A stretch of 64,000 bases of DNA, taken from NCBI RefSeq assembly GCF_030272615.1, contig NC_081405.1:27232272-27296271 (forward strand), read 5' to 3'. The translations under genes and the position numbers were made by a program. Positions 44,567 through 56,350 of the stretch are shown in pieces. Positions within the stretch are counted from its first letter, which is position 1. Every line of letters begins with the position of its first letter. Origin of the DNA: Cryptomeria japonica. Its lineage: Eukaryota > Streptophyta > Pinopsida > Cupressales > Cupressaceae. Under the pieces are notes generated by a model, which was given only the letters and a program-made list of their open reading frames with translations, searched no databases and was not told the DNA's origin.

Positions 44567-47500
44567 TGTGTAAAACCTATGAAGATGCATGTTGTTGATA
44601 GGATCCTCCAAAGGTTCACCCTCTATAGTTGAGAGTTGATATGCACCAGATCCATAGGTTGTTGTGATAATGTAGGGACCAAGCTAGTTCGGTTTGAACT
44701 TGCCCTTATTCTCTCTGTCCCGCTGATTTTTAGGATTTTCTCTAAGAACCAAGGCACCCACCTCAAATGTGTGAGGCTTAACCTTATGATTGTAACTGCA
44801 ACGTTCCTTAACTGAATGATGTGTATCTCGAGTGACTATCTTCCTTGATGAAGGAACTGAGATAGAATTACTAATGTGTGGACTACACAGACCCATATGC
44901 ATGTCACCTAAAGAAGTCTGGGCATCCCTGATAACAAAGTCCTTCGAGGAAGCTCCATTAAAGGTCCATGATGTATCACCAGAATGGAAAGGATGTGTGA
45001 AACAAGTAGATGAGTTATGAAGGCTTGTGATTGCGAAAAGAAGTGAAAGTAGGATAGCATGATGGAGACTTAGGATCAACAAGTATGCTTTTTGAATTGA
45101 AATTTTAGAACTTTTGCCCCCAGTTATTTTGATATTAGGGGAGATCAACTCTTGTTCCTTTTCTTTCATAGGATTTTTATCCTTGACTTTGATTTTTGCA
45201 GAGTACAATAGCTTTTGATTTTGATTTGGACTAAAGGACTTCTCTTTATTTTTGACTTTTAGATTTTTCTGTTCATAGCTTGATTTTTCATCCCCAATTA
45301 GTAAGGTCTTTTGTAATTCTTGTTGATCCAAGTCTGGGAGTGGAGTGGAAATGGAATGAGTGGATGATATGGTAAGGCTATGTGAGCTTTCAAGAGGGCT
45401 GGAGATATGCTCAATAGATTCTTTGTTGGGACCACTCTTAGGACTATTGATATCAAGAGTTGGTTGCACCACTAGAGGATATTTGCATTCAGACTTAGTA
45501 GCCACAACACTGTGTGGTTCATACCCAATTCCTTGGCATTGAAAATTGTTTTTGTGTTGTTCTTGTTGACTAAATACCTTAGGAGATAGTGGGAGTTGAT
45601 CAACATGAAAGATATAATCACCACATCCCATGTCTTTAATCTTGAATTTTTCTTTGAGCTCTGCTTGCTTTGATGTAGAAGGTTTCAAGGATTTTGGATC
45701 CACATATGCTGATGAAGGAATAGCTTCTTGATTGACTGGGATTGTTATTTCTGATTGAGGTTGTAGATTGTTGCAATATATGAATGGATTTTGATCCACT
45801 TTGACGGTCACTTCAACTCCATTGTGTGGAAACATGATACATCGATGATATGTAGATGGTACTGCGCTCATCTCATGAATCCATGGATGTCCTAGCAATA
45901 TGTTGTATGTGAGATCAAGGTCTAGGACTTGACAAACCACATCTTTTGTAACTGGCCCAACTCTTGGAGGTAAGGTGATTGTGCCCTTGGATGAGCACTC
46001 TTCATCATCATATGCTTTGATGGTAATTTTATTTGTAGAATTCACAACTTTATCAGAATATCCCAATTGTTTAATAGTGCTCAATGTACAAATGTTTAGA
46101 CCTGCTCCTCCATCTATCAGGACTCATTTTATTTGATGTTTGTGTAGGAAGGCTTCAATGTGTAAAGGTGCATTATGTGGTTGGCTCACGGAGGCGTCAT
46201 CGGCTTTTGTGAATGTAAGTGAGTGTGGAATAGAAAGGTATCCCACCATGGCTTGAAACTGGTCCACGTTCAGGTCAGTAGGGACAGTAGTGTCTCTCAA
46301 GATTTTGTCAAGAATAGCTTTATGTGCGGGGGATATGCATAAGAGCTCAAGAATTGAGATAAGCGCGGGTGTCTTCCCTAACTATTCTACAAGGTCATAG
46401 TCAGGTTTGGTTGATGAGGAAGTGGTGTTTTTAGCTGGAGCACCTTGCAAAGTGAATTTACCTCGATGAGTTGTAACATTACATTTAGAGGTAGGTTCGG
46501 AAGAAGATCCAATGCCTTTTAGGACAATCTTGGGTCTTTGGGTAGAATTCTCAGGTGTTTTGTCCTTGATGATAATGGTAGAGACATAATTGTCCATCGA
46601 AATGTGATTGATAGTTGAATCATAGTTATAGGATGCTCTGGTATAGTTGGTTTGGTCATCTGTGGCTGTAGCTTTTCCCTTGTCATGTTTTGGGAATGGT
46701 TCCTTAAACATCTCATGTTCTTGATTGGATGAGTGTCCCTCGATCTCAATGTCACCTCTATCAATGAGATCTTGTATGATGTTCTTCAATCAATGATAGT
46801 TTCCTATTTTATGTCCTTTGCTTTTATGAAATTCACAATATTCATCATCATTCCACCAATTTGGTTTGACCTTTGGCTCATATGGAGGCAGATCTAGGAT
46901 TGTTATTATTTTTTTTGCCACTAGCTTTTTGAAAACTGATTCTAGTGGTTCTCCCAATGGGGTGTACTTCCTTCATGATTTCGAAGTTGTTTGAGTATTC
47001 ACTTGATTGTTTGTAGAACTTGATCTAGAAAAAATGATTTTTGGTTGTACCGTATTGGCATCAACAACACCATCATTGACTATGTTCTTGTTTTTATTCC
47101 AGAATCTTGGCTTATCTTTTCCTTTAAAGTCATCTTTGTTTTCCTTGAATATCTTAATGACTCCTTGTTCAATTAGGACCTTCTCTGTCGCTAAGCCTTT
47201 TTCAATGACGTCTTTGAAGGTGGACAAACAAGTTATTCTTAGGTCATAACCAATGTCTTTGTTAACATTCTGAGTGAACATTTCTACCATTTGTTTTTGT
47301 GGAATTTCACAAGAGCATCTGCTGGCTAAATTCCTCCATCTTTGTAAAAATGATGAAAAAGATTCTCCATCCTTTTGCTTGGTGTTGCACAAAGTAGTGA
47401 CTGATATGTTTGTCTCTATGTTGTATGAGAAATGTTGGATAAATGCCTCTGCTAAGTCACCCCATGACTTAATTCCAATTAGGAGTTGGGAGAACCATTC

Positions 47501-48688
47501 CATAGCTTGATCACCTAAGCTCTATGGGAATAATCTCATCAAATATGTCTCTTCTGATGCTACCTCAATGCAAGCTGTGAAAAATTGTCTTATGTGTGCC
47601 TTAGGATCCCCTTTTCCTCTGTACTTATAAAAATTAGGTGTCACAAAGTGTGTAGGATATGGAGGCATTGGAATGCTTTTGTCAAATGGATAGGGACATA
47701 TGTCTCTCATTGTGTAAGTTGGCTTCGGTGTATTTATGTCCTCCATTTTCTTTTGTAAATCCTTGATTTGTTGTTCCAAATTGTTCTTAGGTGGAGACCG
47801 ACTTCTTGGAACATACCCCATGCCTGAACCACTGGGTGGAGGAAGAGCATGTTGCATATATGGATGATATTGATCATATACATTTTCATATGGCAGAGGT
47901 CTATAATGACGCTGCGTATATGGACCACTTGGTATAGAGTCATGATGAGGAATGGAATATCTATTTTGTCCTTGTATACCATACTCTATGGGAATTTTTT
48001 GAGTTTGTTCTAGTGTGTTGCCCCCAAATTTGACGCAGGGTTTCCTTGTGTCCAAATTTTGAGCATGCCTTTGGATATCCAATTGCTTTGGTGGTTGGTC
48101 CTTAGAATTGGAATGTGATTGAGCATATTTTTCTACATAAGACTCCCATAATGGTCTGCGAAGGTGAGTATCATATGCTTGACCATGTGTGTATGGGACC
48201 TCTAGTTTTTGAAACAAAGATGATGGTGATTCAGGCACAAGATGTGGTCCTCTATTGCCTCCACTATTAGTCCTCCTTTGATCAATATTGAGGTGAGATT
48301 GTTACAAAGGTTGATTTTCCATTATTTGAGACATGTCAAAATCATGAGGGATCTTGGCTCCACTTTGTGCCATCACTTGTAAGAAGTATTGTCTATCTCT
48401 CCTCATTATTTCCTCAACCAATCAATTAAAACGTGGATCCATAATGGAGTCTTCCACTTCTGCTGAATGTACTGAAATGTTGTCCATATTGTCATTGTGT
48501 GTATCATTGTTGTTTATAGTGTCCATGTGCTCAACATTTGGAATGTTTCTATAGGCATCCATGTCAGGTAATGTAGTATGATCAGAATTGAAAAAGACGT
48601 CATTGTCATACTCATAGGCACTCATGTTTACGGACTCTTGAGCCTCTTTAGCTTCTCTCCTAGATTTTTGGAAATGGGTTTCAACCAT
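44567..48688 (-). pseudogene. Gypsy-A gag-protease ORF fused to integrase C-terminal tail
   Basis: A single frame runs from ATG at 48,688 for about 1,370 codons. Order: acidic N-terminus; Pro-rich region (PYENVYDQYHPYMQHALPPP); Retrotrans_gag core (AMEWFSQLLIGIKSWGDLAE, FSSFLQRWRNLASRCSCEI); zinc-knuckle-like CEFHKSKGHKIGNY (last Cys is Tyr); protease with LIDGGAGLNICTLS and YNILLGHPWIHEM; a charged spacer; a hydrophobic stretch near 45,015-45,095; then YNHKVKPHTFEVGALVLREN and LGPYIITTTYGSGAYQLS, the tail of Gypsy integrase. RT, RNase H and the integrase core are absent. Eight stops (48,422; 48,302; 47,522; 46,973; 46,790; 46,382; 46,124; 44,684) all fit single transitions, and no frameshift is seen. 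Confidence 0.85.
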
Positions 48689-50657
48689 GAACTAGGTATT
48701 GACCGAGATGTTTGAGACTAGATGAAAATGGAAAGAGTATGAAAGACCAAGAGTTGGATGGAATGTAAATGAATCTGAGGTTTACTTGCAATGTCCAAAG
48801 TGTAAGACCAGGTATGTATGTAGTAGAGTAGGTGTGGCTTCCAAAGAGATGATAGTTTCTCTTGATGAGGTAAGTTGACCTTGACTCTAAGTAAGACCAA
48901 ATGAGACCCAAAGGTGATATACCTTGATGAGGGACCACTTAGCAAAATGTTGTTGTATGTAATGTGTTGACAAAGTATGATGAGGACAAGGAAGTGACCT
49001 TTTGACTCAAGTTTAGACAAATGTGAATGTAATGCAAGATGTAAAGAAATGATGAACTTTGTGAGACCCAAAGGTAGGTTGAATGCTAGATGAAAACCTA
49101 AAGAGATAGCTTAGGAAGCTCAAGAATTCTGAAACTGATTGCTCTTGTTTGTTGGACTATAAATTTTTCCTATTTGTGAAGTTGTTGTTGTGACCAAATC
49201 TGAATGTTTGACTATTTTTCATGACAAGAGGACACAATGTTAATGAGAACTGGACATTTGCAAGTGTTTAGACTCAAAATGACTCCAAGAAAAGTGTGTT
49301 GTTTTATATAAAATTGTTTTGCATACACTTGAAGACACAAAAGACACAATGTTTTAATGTTTGATCTTGAATGTTTGATTGTTCAAAATAAGACAAGCAC
49401 AATTCTCATGGTTGGCTAGGATAATATTTGTTGATCCTACATGGGGTTTCCCCCAAGGCTACGCTATTCAGAGTGGATACTTAGATACTTGACCCCACTG
49501 GCTCCACCCTCGGCACTCACTTCTCGGGGAAGCCAAGTATCAGTCCCCACGAAAACTCCTCGTGGTAAACTTTGTATCTCTACTGAGAACCGTATGTGTG
49601 TGGGCCGCTACCAGAGGTCAGACCTCTTGCCCCAACAACTAGAAGGATTTTGGCTTCTAAAACAAAAATGTGCTAGTAAGGGTATCTGTTCATGTGGCCA
49701 TACATGCGGCACTTTCAGCTCTGTAAATACAAAAGGCTCCCAGCCAGTAGGGGTTACGCCCTACAAATGATCAAATAAATTTGATCAAACGGGTTTATGG
49801 GGAGACATAGTGTTGGTATGAACTAATCAGCACACGTTATCCATAGTTTTCACCATGAATATAGTTATTTATAGTGGTTTGGAAGAAGATGGCTTTTCTT
49901 TTGCTACCACTTGGGTCGTTCTCTCCTCACTAGTAGTCCTAATGACCACACGGGGAGACAGACCCTCTAAAGATTAAACAAAAAGAGCCTATTGCCCAAG
50001 ACACAAAAGACACTGGTTCAATTTTAGTGCACCAATTGAAGTGTTTGATAATCTATGAAAACAAGGCACACAATAAAGATCAAAAGAAAATCCTTGCCAA
50101 GGTCCTGCAATAAAGATTTGTTAGTATTTTGGATTGTTTCAAATGATCACACCTTCCTGCAAGCAAACAAGTTAGGTAAATTTTAGATCCAAAAGACTTT
50201 GTGAAATAGGGGCCTTCAACAATGCATTTTGTTAACCAATTCAAATATTTGATTCATCATAAACAAAGACCACCTGTAAAATTTCAAGAGATTTCCAGAA
50301 ATGTAAGAAAATCCAAAAAATTTGCTAATTTGCTCCAAAAATTAATTTTATATGAAAAATCATAAAAAATTCATATAAAATGCAAAATCGATCCAAAAAA
50401 TCTAAAATTTTTACTGGAGAGTCCTGATGGTCTTCCAAACCTGCATAAAAAAATTTCTGCAACAAATCCAAGCAGTTTGTGAGATATGAGTAAAATAATG
50501 CAAACCCGTAATTTTCAAAGATCCAATTTTTGAGGAATGATTTTGCATCAAATTTAAAATCACAAAGAACATATCCTATGTATAATTGTGAGAGATTTCC
50601 AAAAATGTAAGAAAATCCTACAAATTCGCTAATTTGCTCTCAAAAATCCTAATGTGC
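48689..50657 (-). other. Gypsy-A 5' leader
   Basis: Noncoding region between gag and the 5' LTR. A GC-rich block at 49,437-49,770 holds short palindromes: ggggtttcccc at 49,443-49,453 and gaggtcagacctc at 49,614-49,626. An agagatttcc-based 55-bp word is repeated at 50,287 and 50,591. No primer-binding site is visible next to the LTR, which suggests that the LTR end and primer site were deleted. Confidence 0.6.
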
Positions 50658-53156
50658 GAGATAGAGAGGACCCATCCATATCACAGCACATACTACTAAA
50701 GTTATTCTAATCAACTACACATCCTAACATATTCTCCAAAATCGGAATCAAATGAAATGCATAGATAAACAATAAATCACTCCAACTAGTCAGCCCAAAA
50801 ACATCCTCCAATGTAAAATACACAATGTAGATCTACACACACCATAGTGAAACCCATAACAACATCAAAACTTACCCTTCAATGCATATCTGAACCAAAA
50901 AAGCATGGTCCAAATAAAATACACCACATCAATCAACTAGACACCAAACCAATTGACAACACTGAACACTAAATAACATAACTTCATTTCCCAATCAAAC
51001 TAGCACTAGACAATTGAATTGGAACACTAAACAAACAAAATGATCATGTCCTCCAAGCTACAACACTTGAATCCACATATTAACAACCACCAAGCATTCC
51101 TCAAACTGATTCCGACAGTCAACCTTACTATCAAAAACATCAACAACCAACTCTACCATTTAAGCAGTAGTGGACCAGAAAACCTAATAGTGCAATATAC
51201 ATAGATCATAAACATTATAATCCAGAACTGCAATCCATAGTCTTCATACATCGAAGGAATGCAAATCATTCTTCCACTGGGACATTAAATACCCTTTCCT
51301 GCATATAAATATTGGTGCACTGCAAAAAGGATGTTAGGAACACACAAGACAGACAAGTCAAACGTTAGTGTTAGTAGTATCAATCATAAACAAAATACAA
51401 AGGAAACTACCATCCTAAGCATGCATATCAAGAGAGATATCAAACACATTGAAGAAAGCATACAAAAACGAAGAAAAGATACAAAACACTCCCAAATTCT
51501 CTCAACCATGGTCATTGCTATTCCTCCCTTGTTCCTCTTCTCTCCAAGTTCCACATGAGTGTAGCCCTCGACTTTTTGCACTACTATGGAAGTCTTATGG
51601 AGATTCAAGATTTATGAAAAATTATTAAAAGACTATGCAAATGCAAGTTAAATATGAGAAAGCCTAATGAAGCTATATTGATTTTAACCAAAATAACAAT
51701 GTAGATTATGATTTACTCCTAAAATGCTCTATCAAATTTAGTATAGATTAGATGCATACAAGCTTTCTAGATCTGGATTATGAAGGAATGGGCTCTATTT
51801 ATAGGAAAAATAGAGAAATGGATGGTTGGGATTGAGTAATCTCAACAAGGGCTAAGATTTATGGGTTTATGATCCATGTGAAGGCTTTCAACCCAATCCC
51901 AGGATGACAAATGTCAACAAGAGATGGCTTGAGAGGAGAGGGAAGAAGCATTAAATCCTTGACATGACTTGAAAGTTACCTTAGAAGATAAGGTTAGGCT
52001 TGAGTTGAATGAATAAAACCATTATCCAATGAATAATGCCTTTATCCAATGGATAAACTCTTGTGCAAGAGTTAGTGGGGATAACCATGGTCGAAGCAAT
52101 AAATGCTTAAAGAGACCCATGAGTCAAATGAGGGTTGAGTTAGAGGGAAAGTTTCTAACCATGTGGGTGAGTTGAGTTAATCATTAATGGTTATGTAAGA
52201 GCCATAAATGGTCATGTAAGAGCCATTAATGGTTTGGAAGACTTTAGGGTTAACTTGTTGGAGACATAAAGCATTTAATGCTTTTCAAAGACTTTGAGGC
52301 TTTGAGAAGTGACTTCAAGTTGCTTAGGAATGTGACAATATTTAGGAAATAGATTAGGCTAATTAGTTATTGTATATGGTGAAAATGGATACAACAATAC
52401 TGAAAGACTAAATGAATTCAACCACAAAACCCTAGCCTAACAACAACAAAGATCAACCATAACATATGAAGATTACCTAAGACAATGCAAATCAAATGAA
52501 ATCACAAAGATTATACCATCACATGTCCAATAGGGTTTGAATCTCCATTCTTCCTATCTCCATTGATCTTGCTTGATATATTTGCTCTCAGATTTTATGT
52601 GTGCACAGGAGCTCAACAAAGAACGGAAATGTGGTTGCAAGTAGGCTTGATTGCATATGCAAGTTCGAAAGCGTAGTCGAGGCTGAATGCATAGTGAGGG
52701 TTTGATAATGAAGGAAGCATCTCCTTATATAGAAGACACTATAAGAAATGGAGGGATAAGATTGAGAGGTGTAAAAGATAAATGGTCGGCTATGATTAGA
52801 GGGTAGGTAAAAGAAATAATAAAATAATAAGAGGGTAGGTAGTGTAGGAATTAAGAGATGAATGACATGTGTCATGGGTAGAAAAGGTTAATGAATTAAT
52901 TAAATAAATACAGATTTATTTAATTAATAGAAGAAGTGGGATCAATTAAATAAATAAAATATTTATTTAATTTAGGAAAAAAGATAATTTAAATAAATAA
53001 ATGTATTTATTTAAATGAGAAATAAGGCTAGAAGAGGATAAATGAATTAATTAAATAAATAAAGATTTATTTAATTAATAGAAGAATTAGGCTAAAGATA
53101 ATTAAATAATTAAAAATTATTTATTTAATTAGACATGACAATTTTAGGTGTCTACA
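50658..53156 (-). repeat. Gypsy-A 5' LTR (2.5 kb)
   Basis: Direct repeat of 38,678-41,175. On the minus strand it starts TGTAGACACC at 53,156. The TATA box (ctatataaggag) is near 52,725. At 50,658 similarity to the 3' copy ends abruptly without CA, so the U5 end seems deleted on this side or the repeat boundary is a rearrangement. Confidence 0.75.
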
Positions 53157-53583
53157 GTTATGGTTTAGAAGAATTTAGAAAGTGGTTAGAAGATTCTAGA
53201 AGGGGATTTAGCATGCAAGTGGGTTTGGTGGGTGAGGGAAAATAGGATTTTTCATTTAAATAAAATTCACTATTTCAACAAAATAGGTGCAACTTGCATT
53301 TGTAGGAGAATGCAAGTGGGGGGGTACTTTAGGGATTTAAATAAATATTTTGTTATTTATTTAAAAGAGGAAAGGGGGTTAAATTAAATAAATGTGCTTT
53401 ATTCATTTAATTGATTTAGAGTGTGGCTTAATGCATTAATTTAAATAAATTGAATAATTTATTTAATTAATAGGAGAAGGGGTTGAGGATGAATTAATTA
53501 AATATTACTGATGACTGATGGTTAAATAATCAAATAAATACTAAATATTCATTTAATTAAGTGGACAGATTTATGTGACTACA
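53157..53583 (-). mobile_element. Start of a second, related Gypsy LTR (fragment)
   Basis: On the minus strand it begins TGTAGTCACATAAATCTG at 53,583, similar in layout to the Gypsy-A LTR start and with the same TTAATTAAAT-rich zone, but different in sequence. It is cut at 53,157 by the Gypsy-A 5' LTR. Confidence 0.55.
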
Positions 53584-54918
53584 AATACTATTTCTTGTAT
53601 ATTGAAATTTCCACTACTCTAGCCTTCCAAAAACACCTCAACATCATCACCAAACCACACATAAATATTAGAACACTCACTTTTTGACCTATACAATTCA
53701 TAGTGACATAAATGGCAACACCAAATAGGTTGACACTAATGACAACACAACTCAACATAACTCAAGTTTACAACATGCTCCCCCTTTGTCATTGATGACA
53801 ACACTTTTACCACCAAGAACAAACAACACACTTTCTATCTCTCTCCTCTAAAACTATCTCTCTCCCCCTTTGACATCAAGGACAAAGGGTGAAAAACTAC
53901 TAACAATAGCTCTATCTCTCCCTCTTCCAAATAAAAACCTTGATAATTGTAATACTCCATCCAAAATCATACACATTACACTGCTCCTCCTAAGAGTAGC
54001 AACCACATCAATCTAGGAGACAAAGGATGAACTTTAATTCTCCCCCTAGATAGATGGACCACCTAAATGCATCTAGTTTAAATAAGGAGGGGCACTAAAC
54101 CCTAACTTCTACAAGAGATACTCAAAGGTATCCTTCGCCAAAACATTAGTAAAGATATTTGCGATTTGTTCTTTAGTAGGCACATACTCCAATCTGACTT
54201 CCTCATCTACAACTTTCTCTCTTAAGAAATGATATTGGATTAAAATATGTTTATTCCTTGAATGCATCACTAGATTCTTTGAAATGATAATTGCACTTGT
54301 ATTATCACACATATTAGGAATTGCCTCATCGTTCTTCACCTTGATATCTCTAAGAGTTTTCTTCATCCACATGAATTGAGTACAACAAGATGTTGTTGCA
54401 AATGTATTCTGCTTCTGTAGTAGATAATGACACTGAATCTCATTTTTTACTCAACCAAGAGATCAATCTATCTCCCAAGAAAAATGCACCACCACTTGTA
54501 CTTCTCATGTCATTAGCACATCTAGCCCAATCAACATCTATATATACTCTCAAAGTGAAATCATCATCCTTCTTATACCATAGTCCATAATATGGAGTCC
54601 CTTTTAAATATTTGACTATCATTTTAATATTTGATCATGAGATTGCTTAATATTATCTTGATATATTGCAACCAAGTACACAACCTGTATAATATCTGGT
54701 CTTAAAGCGGTCAAATACAACAATCCTGAAATCATGACTATACTATTTTTGATCAAGATTTGAAGTTCCATCATCCTTGCTTAAATTACAACCAATAGCC
54801 ATAGGGGTTTCAACTAGTCTAGAATTCTCCATCCCAAACTTCTTCAACATCTCCTTGATATAATTGGTTTGAGAAATGAAAAGGCCTTCATTTGATAGTG
54901 TAACTTGAAGACCAAGGA
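53584..54918 (-). pseudogene. Copia-4 fragment: RT end, RNase H, purine tract, LTR start
   Basis: Minus strand, from the junction at about 54,918: FLGLQVTLSNEGLFISQTNY and KEMLKKFGMENSRLVETPMA (RT C-terminus), MIVKYLKGTPYYGLWYKKDD, STSGGAFFLGDRLISWLSKK, NTSAIIISKNLVMHSRNKHI and YVPTKEQIANIFTNVLAKDT (RNase H). After about 320 noncoding bases comes the purine tract gacaaagggggagca (53,776-53,790) and an LTR start TGTTGTAAAC at 53,775. Several stops and frameshifts are present. The 5' portion is missing: the RT ends at an abrupt junction with the PMD segment of Gypsy-B. Confidence 0.85.
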
Positions 54919-54920
54919 AA

Positions 54921-56350
54921 AATGATCACAGGTCAAAGGGACTATCAATTGGATGGGGTCGATTGCTCGAGCAGCTGATCACACAGGGTACGAGATTCTC
55001 TTGGGGCTCTTGCATGTAAGCCCACTTATATCATGATTTACACAGGGTAGTGTACCTCAGAGGCATGAGTTTGTCAATCGAGGTGACACCTCTACAGATA
55101 TGGGTTTGGGAGCACCTGGCCATCACACCCCCACTAGCAGATAGGACCATCCAACTAGGAGACCCTATGTTTATGAATATACAGGTGAAGTTTTCCAACA
55201 AAAGTTGGGAAAACTTGAGCATTGGCATCAAGTACTTGATGATCTCAATACAGTTATTTGGCAGCCATACAGAGATTGTGAGCCCTAGGTTGAGGATGCA
55301 ATCGAGATGGCTTTTATTATTACCTCACAATACCTCATTGGTTCCACACCATACATCATTGAGTGATTCATCATTACACAAGTGTTGCAAGAGTATGGTA
55401 GAGTACAAGGACCACCATAGGGTACCGCCATCTACGCATTATGGTGACATGATGTGTCAGCTTGGGGGTCAATGATCTCAGCAGATGCTGCATATGTCGA
55501 GTACCAAGCACTTGGGGACAGGATTGTGACTACCTACCCGATGTGATTGATGTGGGGACTACTGTCAAGTATGCTTGGTACTTGCTGACACATCTATTCC
55601 CATGATTATCTCGCATTGATGAGCCAGTGTCAGGATTTGATGATGGGGAGGATAGACCTCCACACTAGGATGCCAGATGGAGGAGAGGTGGAGATGAGGG
55701 AGATGAGGGAGGTGTAGGTGGAGAGGGAGATAGAGGAGATGGAGGGGATGGGGGGGATTGTGGAGAACAGGGAGGTGGAGGAGAAGGCAATGTTGAGCCT
55801 GGCAGTTTGACAACTGGTGTAGCAATTGGCACATTAGCAAGAGATAGTAGCTCTAGGCTGATTAGAGAGTTTCTTGTTGATTGGGCGACCCAGGTAGTCA
55901 GAGGGAGATGGTCAAGTTAGGTTGGTCAAGTGTAGCAGGCACCACAACAATAGATACCTTAGGAGGGACCACCACAACAAGGATCTCAAGATCAGACCCA
56001 AAAATAGATACCTCGAGGGCCTAGACACATACAGATTAGGGTACCCTCCCATTAGCAGGAGGCACAACTCAGAGGTCTAGAGAGGACCATGCAAGGATTG
56101 CAAGGTCAAATCAAGTAGTTATAGGCCCAGTTGGCACAAGCACAGGAACAAGTTCCTTGACTATAGGGTCAAGTTACATAGATGCAGACATAGATTGCCA
56201 CTCTCACAGCCGAGAGGGATGCAGCGATGGAGGGGCGCAGATAGGCAAAGGCATACGCAGAGAGGATATTGAGAGTGGTCAAGGGGGATACAACAATAGA
56301 CATACTTCTAGAGGTTCACCATTTTCCTTGAGATATGGAGTACTACCATT
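54921..56350 (+). pseudogene. PMD gene, C-terminal half, antisense to Gypsy-B
   Basis: Begins within the plant mobile domain (KGLSIGWGRLLEQLITQGTR) and contains its most typical word, TPLQIWVWEHLAITPPL (about 55,088). After a frameshift near 55,205 come DDLNTVIWQPYRDCEPWVED and SQYLIGSTPYII. A Gly/Glu/Asp-rich linker follows (55,630-55,790), then a Gln-rich, coiled-coil-like tail (RTMQGLQGQI, TLTAERDAAMEGRR). Many TAG stops interrupt the Gln-rich tail, as expected if CAG codons were converted. The N-terminal half is lost at the junction with Copia-4. It is the complement of the N-terminal exon at 42.5 kb. Confidence 0.8.

Noticed and set aside
55565-55840. Minus-strand Leu/Pro/His-rich frame
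   Set aside because: It is the antisense of the Gly/Asp-rich PMD linker.
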